From Colias croceus (lineage: Eukaryota > Arthropoda > Insecta > Lepidoptera > Pieridae): a stretch of 64,000 nt of DNA. The stretch is from contig NC_059553.1 of the NCBI RefSeq assembly GCF_905220415.1, positions 8,146,501 to 8,210,500 of the forward strand, in the 5' to 3' direction. Positions 44,731 to 55,809 of the stretch are shown one piece after another. The stretch's first letter is position 1. The number at the start of each line of letters is the position of its first letter. A program made the translations under genes and the position numbers. The notes under the pieces were generated by a model. That model worked only from the letters and a program-made list of their open reading frames with translations, made no database searches and was not told the DNA's origin.

Positions 44731-44952
44731 TCCATACTAATATTATAAATGCGAAAGTAACTCTGTCTGTCTGTCTGTCTGTTACTCAATCACGCCTTAA
44801 CTACTGAACCAATTTGCATGAAATTTGGTATAGAGATATTTTGATACCCGAGAAAGGACATAGGATAGGATTTATCCCGGAAATCCCACGGCAACGGGAA
44901 TTATGCGGGTTTTTCTTTGAATGCGCGGGCGATGCCGCGGGTGGAAAGCTAG
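44731..44952 (+). mobile_element. Helitron-like element, group A
   Basis: Starts TCCATACTAATATTATAAAT with an expanded GTCT tract and ends CCGCGGGTGGAAAGCTAG. Hairpin GCGGGCGATGCCGCGGG, one mismatch. Confidence 0.9.
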
Positions 44953-45275
44953 TTTCTAATAATTATCAAAACTTTTATAGGTACAATTGATCATAATATA
45001 TAAAAGCACGATGCATTTTCTTTTATTATAAATAAACAGAACTACAAATGCTACAAATCATATACAGATATTTATAGCATATACTATCTTCTTGCCCTAG
45101 TTCCGGCCCGTATATATTTAAAAGTTATTTAGTTTTGTAATATTTTCAAATTAGTTACAATTAAGATATTATCTTAATACAAATCGAACAAACCAAAAAT
45201 CATTAAAATCCTTTCAGTTACAAGTGATATAACAAGACTATATTTTATATTCAAATCGAAATTTTATAGACCAAA
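44953..45275. other. No gene seen
   Basis: AT-rich spacer. Nothing recognised. Confidence 0.45.
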
Positions 45276-45441
45276 CTAGTGGGTCGCCCCGGCTTCGCCC
45301 GTGGTACCTACATATTTAAACTATCCTATCTCTCAAGTTGGATCGAACTGCACATGGTGTGCGAATTTTATTATAATCGGTTAAGTGGTTTAGGAGTCCA
45401 TTGAGGACAAACATTGTGACACGAGATTTATATATATTAGA
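45276..45441 (-). mobile_element. Helitron-like element, group E variant
   Basis: CTAGTGGGTCGCCCCGGCTT with CGCCCGTGGTACC at the 3' end, TTTTATTATAATCGGTTAAG in the middle and AGATTTATATATATTAGA at the 5' end. The central part differs from the copy at 30272. Confidence 0.75.
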
Positions 45442-45775
45442 ATAATATATGTATATACTCCTACACTTGAACGAATAGCTATAACTTAAAGTGATTTCTA
45501 TTAAACATTCCCTTATCTAGCTCATAAATGTTTTTAAATCAGCAGTAGAAACGCACAGCATCATATAAATCCCGAAAGAGCGATGTAAATCGTAATGAAA
45601 TGCAAATTCTTTTGTCAGTTTTTAGCTTACACGTTCGCATAGCTTATCCATGTTAAATTTAATATATTTTTCATGACAACGACGTTATCAAACCTATTAA
45701 ATTATAAAGTGTGTGATATGAATTTATTCTCTCTATTCGAAGTTGGGTTGTATGACTGAAATGGAAATTCCTTCA
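45442..45775. other. No gene seen
   Basis: AT-rich spacer. Nothing recognised. Confidence 0.45.
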
Positions 45776-45976
45776 TCCATACTAATATTAAAAATGCAAA
45801 AGTAACTCTGTCTGTCTGTCTGTTACTCAATCACGCCTAAACTACGAACCAATTTTCATGAAGGCTAGGCTACTTTTTAATCCGGGAAAATGACGCAATC
45901 CCGGAAATCCCACGGGAACGGGAACTATGCGGGTTTTTCTTTGACTGCGCGGGCGAAACCGCGGGCGGAAACCTAG
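45776..45976 (+). mobile_element. Helitron-like element, group A (GACGCAATCCCGG subgroup)
   Basis: Starts TCCATACTAATATTAAAAAT and ends GCGGGCGGAAACCTAG. Shares AATGACGCAATCCCGGAAAT with 27629 but has a ~40-bp deletion after CAATTTTCATGAA. Confidence 0.85.
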
Positions 45977-45989
45977 TTTTTATATAATA

Positions 45990-46176
45990 CTAGCTAACCG
46001 CCCGCGGCTTCGCCCGCTTTGTCTAAAACCTAATATATAATAAACTAAACCCTTCCTCTTGAATCAATCTATCTTAAAAAAAAACCGCATCAAAATCCGT
46101 TGCGTAGTTTTAAAGATTTAAGCATACAAAGGGACATAGGGACAAAGAAAGCGACTTTGTTTTATATTATGTAGTG
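45990..46176 (-). mobile_element. Helitron-like element, group C, well preserved
   Basis: CTAGCTAACCGCCCGCGGC to the reverse complement of TCACTACATAATATAAAAC. It faces the preceding group A copy tail-to-tail with 13 bp between them. Confidence 0.9.
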
Positions 46177-46345
46177 ATGTATTATAGTGTAAGAGATCGT
46201 ATTGTAGTGTGATTTCAATATTCTGTATAATCGTAAACCTCATAACACACATTTTAATTATAAAATTATTATTATTGGGCGATATTTTTTTATATATTGT
46301 ATTATTGTGCATACTTTTTTACGCAAGACCTCTATCTTAGAAATA

Positions 46346-46420
46346 TACCTTCGTTCCCACTGCTGGGACACGGGATTTCTATGAGGGTACAGGCTGTGGG
46401 TACAGGCCATAATCCACCAC
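46346..46420 (-). mobile_element. SINE 3' fragment
   Basis: TCCCACTGCTGGGACACGGG and GGCCATAATCCACCAC match the 3' part of the SINE at 44199. An internal GGTACAGGCTGTGGGTACAGG is a short duplication. The tRNA-like head is missing. Confidence 0.65.
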
Positions 46421-46678
46421 AATGAAAACAAAATCATCAAAAATAATAATCATCCAATTTATCTTTTATTACTCTATATTATTTCTTTTCCTAATAAAAT
46501 TGAATTTAAAAATACTAGCGTTGAATTGTCTCAGTTCACGATTTAATCCAACATCTTGTACTTAGTGCTCTCAAAATCCCAGGTTTCTTAGCGTTTGTGG
46601 GTAATTACCCCGGGATTTAGGGCATTCAGCCAAATTGCATCCTTTTTGGATAATTAAACCGAACTGTGGATATATCTA

Positions 46679-46735
46679 AGTATATATTCATTTATTTATA
46701 ACACTTTATTGCACAAACTGACTTGTGACAAAAAT
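46679..46735 (-). mobile_element. LINE 3' tail
   Basis: In reverse it reads GTTTGTGCAATAAAGTGTTA then TAAATAAATGAATA, the A-rich end with a polyadenylation-type AATAAA seen at the 3' end of lepidopteran LINEs. Only the last ~55 bp remain. Confidence 0.5.
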
Positions 46736-46972
46736 ATATAATATGTAGGCTTATTAAGAGAAAAATACGTTTTGAAAGAAATACCATACGATAAAAGAAA
46801 TGGTATTAACAGGAGTTTTTTTTTTTTTATCTTTCGAATGTGATATTAAAAACATAACACGTAGGGTACTTACAGACGAAATAATATTGAACTTTATACT
46901 TTATAGAGGTATACATAGAAAACAGCAATTTTAAAGTGAAACTTTTATTACATCGCCTCAAACTTTTTGGTC

Positions 46973-47046
46973 TGTGTAGCGCATGTCGCGTGTATCGCGG
47001 CAACCGAGTAGGTATTACCTACTCGGCACGCGACATGCGCTACACA
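46973..47046. repeat. Cruciform palindrome, second copy
   Basis: TGTGTAGCGCATGTCGCGTG and its inverse again form outer arms. The inner palindrome is CCGAGTAGGTATTACCTACTCGG at 47004-47026, in this copy with a 3-bp smaller spacing and lost outer symmetry. Confidence 0.8.
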
Positions 47047-47126
47047 AAGCAGTGTTCCGAACCGTTCGAACAATTTCATTTTACCGGGGTTTCATAAAAC
47101 CACACCCTTGGATATGTCGCCATGAC

Positions 47127-49674
47127 CTCACCTTCACCGAGTAGGCCGAGTAGGTAGACCATACCTATTACCGAGTAGACCAAGTAGACTGCACCTTCGA
47201 GTAGACCAAACCTATTACCGAGTAGACGAAGTAGACCGCTCCTTCGAGTAAACCAAACCTATTACCGAGTAGACCAATTAGACCGCACCTTCGAGTAGAC
47301 CATACCTATTACCGAGTAGACCAAGTAGACCGCACCTTCGAGTAGACCAAACCTATTACCGAGTAGACCAAGTAGACCGCACCTTCACCGATTAGTCCAA
47401 GTAGACCATACCTATTACCGAGTCGACCAAGTAGACCACACCTTCGAGTAGACTAATCCTATTACCGAGTAGACCAAGTAGACCAATCCTATTATCGAAT
47501 AGACCAAGTAGACCACATCAATTTCCGAGTAGACCAAGTAGACTGCACCTTCACAGAGAAGACCAAGTAGACCGCACCTTCACCGAGTAGACCAAGTAGA
47601 CCGTACCTTCACCGAGTAGACCAAGTAGACCACACCAATTTCCGAGTAGACTACATCAATTTCCGAGTAGACCAAGTAGACCGCACCTTCGAGTAGACCA
47701 AACCTATTACCGAGTAGACCAAGTAGACCGCACTTTCACCGATTAGTCCAAGTAGACCAATCCTATTATCGAATAGACCAAGTAGACCACATCAATTTCC
47801 GAGTAGACCAAGTAGACCGCACCTTCACCGAGTAGACCAAGTATACCACACCAATAGACCACATCAATTTCCGAGTAGACCAAGTAGACCGCACCTTCAC
47901 CGAGTAGACCAAGTATACCACACCAAATTCCGAGTAGACCAAGTATACCACACCAAATTCCGAGTAGAACAAGTAGACCGCACCTTCACAGAGAAGACCA
48001 AGTAGACCGCACTTTCACCGAGTAGACCAAGTAGACCGTGCCTTCACCGAGTAGACCAAGTAGACCACACCAATTTCCGAGTAGACTACATCAATTTCCG
48101 AGTAGACCGCACATTCGAGTAGACCAAACCTATTACCGAGTAGACCAAGTAGACCGTACATTCGAGGAGACCAAACCTATGACCGAGTAGACCAATTAGA
48201 CCGCTCCTTTGAGTAGACCATACCTAGATTACCAAGTAGACCAAGTAGACCACACCTTCGAGTAGACCAAACCTATTACCGAGTAGACCAAGTAGACCGC
48301 ACCGATTAGTCCAAGTAGACCAATCCTATTATCGAATAGACCAAGTAGACCACATCAATTTCCGAGTAGACCAAGTAGACCGCACCTTCGAGTAGACCAA
48401 ACCTATTACCGAGTAGACCAAGTAGACCGCACCGATTAGTCCAAGTAGACCAATCCTATTATCGAATAGACCAAGTAGACCACATCAATTTCCGAGTAGA
48501 CCAAGTAGACCGCACCTTCACCGAGTAGACCAAGTATACCACACCAAATTCCGAGTAGACCAAGTATACCACACCAAATTCCGAGTAGAACAAGTAGATC
48601 GCACTTTCATAGAGAAGACCAAGTAGACCGCACCTTCACCGAGTAGACCAAGTACACCGTACCTTCACCGAGTAGACCAAGTAGACCACACCAATTTCCG
48701 AGTAGACTACATCAATTTCCAAGTAGAACAAGTTGACCGCACTTTCACAGAGAAGACCAAGTAGACCGCACCCTCACCGAATAAACCAAGTAGACCATAC
48801 CTTCACCGAGTAGACCAAGTAGACCACACCAATTTCCGAGTAGACTACATCAATTTCCGAGTAGACCAAGTAGACCGCACATTCGAGTAGACCAAACCTA
48901 TTACCGAGTAGACCAAGTAGACCGTACATTCGAGTAGACCATACCTATTGGCTATTACCGAGTAGACCAAGTAGACCGCACCTAGATTACCAAGTAGACC
49001 AAGTAGACCGCACCTTCGAGTAGACCAAACCTATTACCGAGTAGAACAAGTAGATCGCACATTCGAGTAGACCAAACCTATTACCGAGTAGACCAATTAG
49101 ACCGCTCCTTCGAGTAGACCATACCTATTACCAAATAGACCAAGTAGACCGCACCTTCGAGTAGACCAAACCTATTACCGAGTAGACCAAGTAGACAGCA
49201 CCTTCGAGTAGACCAAACCTATTACCGAGTAGACCAAGTAGACCGCACATTCGAGTAGACCAAACCTTTTACCGAGTAGACCAATTAGACCGCTCCTTCG
49301 AGTAGACCATACCTATTACCAAATAGACCAAGTAGACCGCACCTTCGAGTAGACCAAACCTATTACCGAGTAGACCAAGTATACCACACCAAATTCCGAG
49401 TAGAACAAGTAGACCGTACCTTCACAGAGAAGACTAAGTAGACCGCACCTTCACCGAGTAGACCAAGTAGACCGTACCTTCACCGAGTAGACCAAGTAGA
49501 CCACTCACCACACCAATTTCCGAGTAGACTACATCAATTTCCGAGTAGACCAAGTAGACCGCACATTCGAGTAGACCAAACCTATTACCGAGTAGACCAA
49601 GTAGACCGCACCTTCGAGTAGACCAAACCTATTACCGAGTAGACCAAGTAGACCGCTCCTTCGAGTAGACCAAA
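47127..49674. repeat. 2.55-kb minisatellite built from the word CCGAGTAGACCAAGTAGACC
   Basis: Tandem array of variable composite units. The common unit is ~47 bp (CGAGTAGACCAAGTAGACCG, CACCTTCGAGTAGACC, AAACCTATTAC). A 29-bp form (CACCGAGTAGACCAAGTAG plus ACCGTACCTT) and a form with CACATCAATTTC alternate with it. All are built on GTAGACC. Units differ by small substitutions, so the array is old enough to have diverged but is still ordered. Short reverse-strand frames (e.g. 47766-47972) are repetitive VYLVYS-type peptides and are not genes. Confidence 0.95.
48253..48512. repeat. 130-bp higher-order unit in two adjacent copies
   Basis: 48253-48382 and 48383-48512 are nearly identical, each starting CACCTTCGAGTAGACC and containing CGCACCGATTAGTCCAAG and TCCTATTATCGAATAGACC. 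A related block occurs near 47690-47820. Such higher-order repeats show recent duplication by unequal exchange or replication slippage. Confidence 0.75.
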
Positions 49675-49676
49675 AT

Positions 49677-49700
49677 AATTATCGTACAAATACGATAATT
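49677..49700. repeat. 9-bp hairpin at the array edge
   Basis: AATTATCGT-ACAAAT-ACGATAATT lies directly after the last repeat unit. Confidence 0.7.
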
Positions 49701-49760
49701 TTGTGCCTAAGTTTCACTTTTACCGTGGTTTCATAAAACCACACAACATTTTTTTTCAAC

Positions 49761-50397
49761 AAACAGCAAAGCTTTTCCTGAAATTCCCGTGATAATTTGT
49801 ATTTCTAACCGAATGATCAAAAGAGGTTGTCATTTTTAAACAGATCACGTAATCATGTTTGACATAATATTCTTAATTTTACACCGTTTTGGATGAAGTA
49901 GAGTAATAATCTTCCATACAAAAGATAAAGAAAGATAGGGCCTATATAAACTGGGGTCATATTGTTCTTGATACTAGATCATCGCAGTCGTTATGTCTTC
50001 GATTGATTGGCTACTTTATTTCTATACGAATCTGCTATCTCTATAAATGTAACAGACAAATACAAATTTATTCATCGGTTAGGCACTTTAAAACTTCAAA
50101 CCAACGCACGTAAATACTACGTGCATTGAATGCAGGTTTATCACCAAACGATGCACTTAAGTTTTTAAAATTCATGGAGAATTTATCTGAAATTCTCTTT
50201 TAAAATACTTTTACTGGTTTAGTGCTTTCGCATAGTCAATGTTGATGCGTTTCCAATAATTATTGGATTATCCAAAATACCGTGAAATGGACTTACGTGA
50301 TTGTTGTTTTGAAACTAAAGTGAATAATTAAAGTCATTAGTGATTATTGATTAATAATAGCTATTAACTATTGTTATGGAATGGAAGTAGCTGACAA
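49761..50397. other. No gene seen
   Basis: AT-rich spacer. Nothing recognised. Confidence 0.45.
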
Positions 50398-50584
50398 TCC
50401 ATACTTAATATTATAAATGCGAAAGTAACTCTGTCAGTCTGTCTGTTACTCAATCACGCCTTAACTACTGAACCAATTTGCATTAAATTTGGTATAGAGA
50501 TATTTTGATACCCGAGAAAGGACATAGGCTACTTTTTACGCCGGGACATAGGGTTTTTCTTTGACTACGCGGGTAGAAAACTAG
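50398..50584 (+). mobile_element. Helitron-like element, group A, 3' hairpin degraded
   Basis: Starts TCCATACTTAATATTATAAA, and ends ACGCGGGTAGAAAACTAG. The CCCACGGGAACGGGAACTATG block is missing, replaced by GGGACATAGGG. Confidence 0.8.
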
Positions 50585-52890
50585 TAAGCTATATTTTTAA
50601 CTAAATAATATTGATTTTTCTCGGTATACATTTTTTGCATCAATCAATTATTTTAGAATTTTAAATGGCACATATTGGCATTCTTTTATAATTTTATATA
50701 CAACGTACACTATAATGTACACGCTGTACAAAATACACATAATCCTCCTAATTAAACAAAACCATATAAAGTTCAATTCCACGTGTAGTTTCCAGAAAAT
50801 TCTCCACGTTTCCATGGTAGGAAGTGCGACCGACGTGAGCCAGCCAATTTCCGTGCGCATCAATGACTATGTGTTCTCGCTCTTGTCTAGAAATGTGAAT
50901 AAGATAAAAACCTGGAGACCTGGAGAGACTGCTTTATTAAATAAATTGAAGATTAATAAGCCGTGGTTTCGGATAGGTTTTGGATTTGTTTTTCTCGTCG
51001 ATTATCTTCAAGTAAATAGATTAGTATTCCATACTAGAACAGTCTTATGATGAGATTTGCAGTCATCATCAAAAGTTACCTTGGTTGCATTTATTCCTTC
51101 ACAACTGCTGAACACCTGAACTGATTTGGGAATTTGATGAAGGCATTAGATTTCATAATTGAAAGATCAAAATTGATTAATTTCGAATTTAGTCCTTGTT
51201 AATTTGTCGCTATAAAAAAAACATTAACAGTAACAGTGTACTTTAGTTCACACGATATATTCTAAACAAGTTATCATTTAGTATTATTTTCTAAGGCTAT
51301 TATTTTTATTTAAGGGGCGTTTGAAAAGCTCAAAGCTTTCAAGGAAAGTAAAGCTGTAACCCCTAGATAAATATTATAATATGTCTTATAATTTGGTCAA
51401 ACAATTAATTAAAAGATATCTATTGTAGAGTCGCATACTCTACATAATATGTTTCAAATCATTTTCATTGTTGCATTTTAATTACTTAGTGTAGGTAATC
51501 CTAATTTTCGTTGTGAAACTAGGAAAATTCCATCTTCTATTTGTATAATTTTAATAGAGAACGATTTCATAATATTTAAAATACTGAACCACTTTTACTG
51601 GAGGTTATTTTTAAACCAATCATATGGGTTAAATCTATATTTATAAATATACTACATCTATGATATGGATGACGTCATATCTTATATTTTATGACTTCAA
51701 TAAGACGTACGTCATGAAATTTTTAAGTAAAATAACACTCTAATATAACCTTTATGGGAGTAATAATATAGCCTTAAGCCTGTATAGAGAGAACTTATAT
51801 AGGTTAATTCATATGAATTCAGCATATAAGGGAAAACACAGTGAATAGCTTTAATTTCAGAATCAAACGCGATTTATAAAATTATATAATGGGTTTTTGG
51901 AATAAATATTTCGTATATTTCATAGAAAGTTTCGTTTCAGGAGCGGTTCTAAGGCCGTTGTCAGGTCTTTCGGAATTCTTCACCATATATTCGTATTAGT
52001 ATGACATACAAGGAAAAAACATCTATTATACTACGACATACTTTTTTATTTTTATTAGGTTTTATCTTAAACGTAATAAATTACAGTATTGATTTTCCTT
52101 CACAATTTCAACGGTTAATCTTTCAGGCCCGTCACAGCTGTCCTAAAAGAGGACTAATTAAAAAGCATTTCTTAAATATTCATTAAGTTTCTCTATTGAG
52201 ACACCGAGCCGAACTCTCAAAGGAAAATATTAAAGACTAGTTTCTCAAAGATGACATTCATTTATTAAAGAAATATGTGTATTAAATTATGATTTATTAC
52301 GATTACATGCATGGGCGTGCTTCATTTGCAAAGTCTATTTTCTATCTATGTGTATATAATTAAATGAATACTGTTCCCTGAGGATATTATTTGAATTGTT
52401 ATAATTTGTTGTTGCTTTAGCCTTCAATATCATCATAGTGTATGTATGTATAGGTAGGTAGGTATATAAATACCATTTCTGAATGCAATAATGACGTTTT
52501 AATGAATGAGACATTAATCTCTCTCCCATACCAGATGACTGAAATTCTTGATAACATACCAAAAGACTCGCTTTCAAGCAGCGATTATCAATGCTAAAGA
52601 TATTATATAAATAAGATTTCACTTTATTCTTATACTTGGCGATTTTCTCTAACCGCCCAAGCTTTGTATCTTCCAAACATTCGTAATTGTAATAACAAAT
52701 TCGTTTACCTTGACATAAATTAGTGACTGCTCGTTTACGGCTCTCGCCCTCAACGCCCAAGAGTCAAACATTTTCATCAGTCATAGTAACATCAATGACA
52801 GCTCAGAATCCACCATATGATAGGTACGATGACCAAAATACAAACGAACGTTTCAAGGTTGGACGTCCTATAAAATGGCCGTAACGTCAG
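50585..52890. other. No confirmed gene; unrecognised open frames
   Basis: Overlapping frames at 50715-51050 (+, 111 residues) and 50648-50863 (-, 71) and a 141-residue frame at 52335-52760 (-) are the longest in the area. None shows a motif I know. The 141-residue frame starts MGVEGESRKRAVTNLCQGKR and is basic and Cys/Tyr-rich. AAACGCGATTTATAAAATTA at about 51868 resembles the middle of the 42851 TIR element. A TAGGTAGGTAGGTA tract lies near 52451. Confidence 0.35.
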
Positions 52891-53202
52891 ATGGTTAATA
52901 AGATTCAAAATTGTCTTGGAGAGTGTACTTACGGAAGGTTGGGTTTGGCGGAGCTTGAGGATGGAACACTGGATGATAAAGCACAAAACACTATTGAACT
53001 GTATGAGGAGTGTAGAAGAGAAGTGGCGTGTAAAATTAGCGAAGCTACGAATGTGGAGCGGCGCGTGACAACTGGTCGAGAGATCGGCGGAGACTGGGCG
53101 TCCCAACGGCGCCGGGCGCCGCCCGCCCCGCGCCTTATCATGACAAAAATTTATTTAATGGATAATCGCCGCGACCATGCGATATCTATTGAAATTTTCT
53201 AG
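52891..53202 (+). CDS. Coding-like frame in a GC-rich block, function unknown
   Basis: 103 residues from an ATG at 52891 to TAG at 53200-53202. The middle is charged and soluble-looking (RLGLAELEDGTLDDKAQNTI, ELYEECRREVACKISEATNV) and codon first positions are mostly purine, as in real coding DNA. The C-terminal third is basic and proline-rich (SQRRRAPPAPR) and sits in the most GC-rich ~100 bp of the window (53040-53140). On the opposite strand an open frame (52929-53141) ends at CC|GTAAGT, a strong splice donor, so an alternative is a reverse-strand first exon with its intron starting at 52932. No homology is recognised for either reading. Confidence 0.25.
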   Translation: MVNKIQNCLGECTYGRLGLAELEDGTLDDKAQNTIELYEECRREVACKISEATNVERRVTTGREIGGDWASQRRRAPPAPRLIMTKIYLMDNRRDHAISIEIF

Positions 53203-53949
53203 ACGAATTCAATAATTGTTAAGGCGAATAAATATGTAATGGATTTATCCATTGTTATACAAGGTTTTGAGAAAGGTAATTGTTGAAGTAGACAGTTTTT
53301 TCTTTGTATGTTGAATAGTAGAGATTTTCTTTGGTAGCTATTGAAATTAACTCAATTGTTATATCTTTGTAGCCATTCTAATGTTTTTTTAAGTATTTGA
53401 TAGAGAATACAGACAACGAGCACTGAAATAACCTTTATATTCATTTCAATCTAATAACATTTATCGTTATGGCATCTGTTCATTACAGTTTCGTTTCAAA
53501 CAACATGTTATTTCTTAAAAAAATATTGCATTCAAAACACAACAACATAAACAAATACATAACATTACTTTTAGTCCATAGAGCTAGAATCTGTTAGAGC
53601 AGACAACAGACCCTTCAAGCACTGATGCGTTATTGCTCAGCTATTTATACATAATGTCAAACTATATTTACGGCAACACGGTAAACGCGTAAAATGATGA
53701 CGCAACAGAACAATTGGCAACACACGGCTTGAAGTATTTTTAACAGGGATTGTTTCACTAATACGTTGGAGATTTATAATCATCAATTAGCCTATATTCT
53801 GAATCACCATCTCGGAATTGTTATCGATTGATTTTATTGGAATTTTGTGTAGAATACAGAGCTTTTTTATAGCGTTTTTAATGCATTTGTTATTAAAGCG
53901 TTGCTGAGACAGTTTCTCCGAATATGTACTATATTATGTATATATAGTA
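53203..53949. other. No gene seen
   Basis: AT-rich spacer. Nothing recognised. Confidence 0.45.
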
Positions 53950-54137
53950 CTAGTGGTCCGCCCCGGCTTCGCCCGTGGTATATTTCGCAATAAAAGGTAG
54001 CCTATGTCCTTTCTCAGGTATCAATATATCTCCATACCAAATTTCATGCAAATTGGTTCAGTAGTTTAGGCGTGATTGAGTAACAGACAGACAGACAGAG
54101 TTACTTTCGCATTTATAATAATATATATTAGTATGGA
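53950..54137 (-). mobile_element. Helitron-like element, group A with group E 3' end
   Basis: CTAGTGGTCCGCCCCGGCTT with CGCCCGTGG at the 3' end, then AAATTTCATGCAAATTGGTTC and CAGACAGACAGACAGAGTTA, and the reverse complement of TCCATACTAATATATATTAT. Same layout as the element at 34116. Confidence 0.9.
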
Positions 54138-54140
54138 TAT

Positions 54141-54315
54141 TACAATATTATACAGCTGAAGAGTTTGTTTGTTTGTTTCAACGCTCTAATCTCAGTATAA
54201 CTACTGGTCCGATTTGAAAAATTCTTTCGATGTTAGATAGTACATTTATCGATGAAGACTATCATCAAGCTAAGAGGGGCGGAGCACTGCCGGTAAAACC
54301 GCGGGGCATAGCTAG
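54141..54315 (+). mobile_element. Helitron-like element, group B
   Basis: Follows the previous copy within 4 bp, in opposite orientation. Contains CAGCTGAAGAGTTTGTTTG and ACTACTGGTCCGATTTGAAA, and ends GCGGGGCATAGCTAG. Confidence 0.85.
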
Positions 54316-54780
54316 TATCTGTAAATGTTATTAATATTCTTTCGTTAGGTATAAGGAAAACACACCTATTTTCGACGACTTTCCTTGGAAACCTTTTCAT
54401 TAAGATCACACTTTCCTCATAAAAGGTATATAAGGTATACCTACTGTGTTCATAAAAAGAGAGACATCAAAATACTTAAATGTTATACAACTAAGAAATA
54501 TTATTAGAAAATGTCACTGATAACTTATTAATTAAGTTTTAAGACCCTTGATACTCTCTGCTTCGGGTATTTGGGGCATAAACTTCATACAATGTTTCAG
54601 AGGAAATTTTAGCACATTTTATGAAAGCTCAGTTAATAATAATAGATTTAATTATAATGTACGTATCATGTTTAAATTCACACAATTTCCTATAGTGCCT
54701 CATTGATTTTACACAGAATAAATTATAGAGTAAGGATAAAGTATTAAATCGTAATACCTACTGTGTTTTACTATTTATTA
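54316..54780. other. No gene seen
   Basis: AT-rich spacer. Nothing recognised. Confidence 0.45.
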
Positions 54781-54845
54781 TTTTGTATTACAAGAACTAC
54801 ACTTTCTTATGCCTGATAATAAAGTGTAGTTCTTGTAATACAAAA
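54781..54845. repeat. Perfect 25-bp hairpin, microRNA-precursor-like size
   Basis: TTTTGTATTACAAGAACTAC plus ACTTT (54781-54805) pairs exactly with the inverse at 54821-54845 around a 15-nt loop (CTTATGCCTGATAAT). Length and loop suit a pre-miRNA, but the absence of any bulge is more typical of a fresh inverted duplication or a hairpin siRNA source. Confidence 0.8.
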
Positions 54846-55614
54846 GAAGTTAATGATTACTTAATACGTTATTGCATTTTTTTCCTTTTCTTTAGAAAAA
54901 GCTCTTCCGTTTTGCCAAAAAAATTGTAGAGTCAGTTGAACGATTTTGAGTTGCAAACATAATGTAGGTATAACATTTTTTATATTAATAGGTATAAAAA
55001 ACAAGCTTCAATATCATATTGTATCAATGGAATACGTTATACGATAAAAAAATGAAAGGAATTAAAAGCATTCAGTGATTATTCAAGGATCAGCTTCGAA
55101 TAAATTTAACTGAAATTTGGAACAAACGTTTTCGATTTCAATTATTGTCTTCCATAAATTTGGGAAGCTGATGCCAACATGGCGGATTAGAGCCAAAAAT
55201 GTCTGATACGTTGATCTAGATCTTTGACATTTGTTTAAATTTGGTTTACAAATAGAAGAATTTCGTATAAAAAATAGAAACAGAATTTAATTTTCCTTAA
55301 GTTAAGTGCTATTTGTAATCCCTGGTGGAAAATAAGGGAGTTTAAAACTTCAATTCATCCTGTACTAAGAATTTAATTCTTTAAACATTTGTTTTAAATG
55401 TTCTGTAGTTTTATTCATTCATTATTAATCCTGTCGTCTGGAACACTTGATAGCGAACTTAGTGACGAGCAGACTATAATAATCATCTTAAATCATCTGA
55501 AAATACTAACCTGTATTTTCTGTTTTATCCGTAATAGATATTTACATAATTCATAAATCTAATATTGATTGGTACTTTCGAACTGTTAGTATAGGTAGGT
55601 ATCGTACGTGTATA
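54846..55614. other. No gene seen
   Basis: AT-rich spacer. Nothing recognised. Confidence 0.45.
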
Positions 55615-55809
55615 TCTTTACTAATATTATAAAGCTGAAGAGTTTGTGTGTTTGTTTGAACGCGCTCATCACAGGAACTACTGGTCCGATTTGAAAAATT
55701 CTTTCGGTGTTAGATAGCCCATTTATCGAGGAAGGTTATAGGCTATATATCATCACCTTAAGTCCATCAGGAGCGGAGCACTGCGGGTGAAACCGCGCGG
55801 CACAGCTAG
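55615..55809 (+). mobile_element. Helitron-like element, group B
   Basis: Starts TCTTTACTAATATTATAAAG and ends CGCGCGGCACAGCTAG. ATCACCTTAAGTCCATCAGG differs from the usual ATCACGCTAAGACCAACAGG. Confidence 0.9.

Larger units (their letters stand above)
46941..49760 (+). mobile_element. Second copy of part of the 31-kb transposon, split by a minisatellite
   Basis: The left part 46945-47105 is the reverse complement of 31231-31400 with ~90% identity by eye, covering the end of the transposase-like frame, the cruciform and the 34-bp segment. The right part 49707-49752 repeats the 34-bp segment and continues CACAACATTTTTTT as in the 31-kb copy. The TIRs of the parent element are not present. The 2.55-kb minisatellite lies between the two copies of the 34-bp segment. 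Confidence 0.7.

Noticed and set aside
47766..47972. Reverse-strand frame with repeated VYLVYS peptides
   Set aside because: Produced by the minisatellite period; stops appear as soon as unit length changes.
47127..49674. Regular tandem array suggesting a CRISPR array
   Set aside because: Repeats are contiguous variants of one word with no unique spacers, and the context is an insect genome. It is a minisatellite.
50648..51050. Overlapping frames on both strands, 71 and 111 residues
   Set aside because: No motif recognised and open on both strands; cannot decide that either is coding.
52335..52760. 141-residue reverse-strand frame
   Set aside because: One of the longest frames, but no motif, no recognisable family, and AT-driven composition in its second half (NYNNSNN). 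Kept only as an unproven frame.
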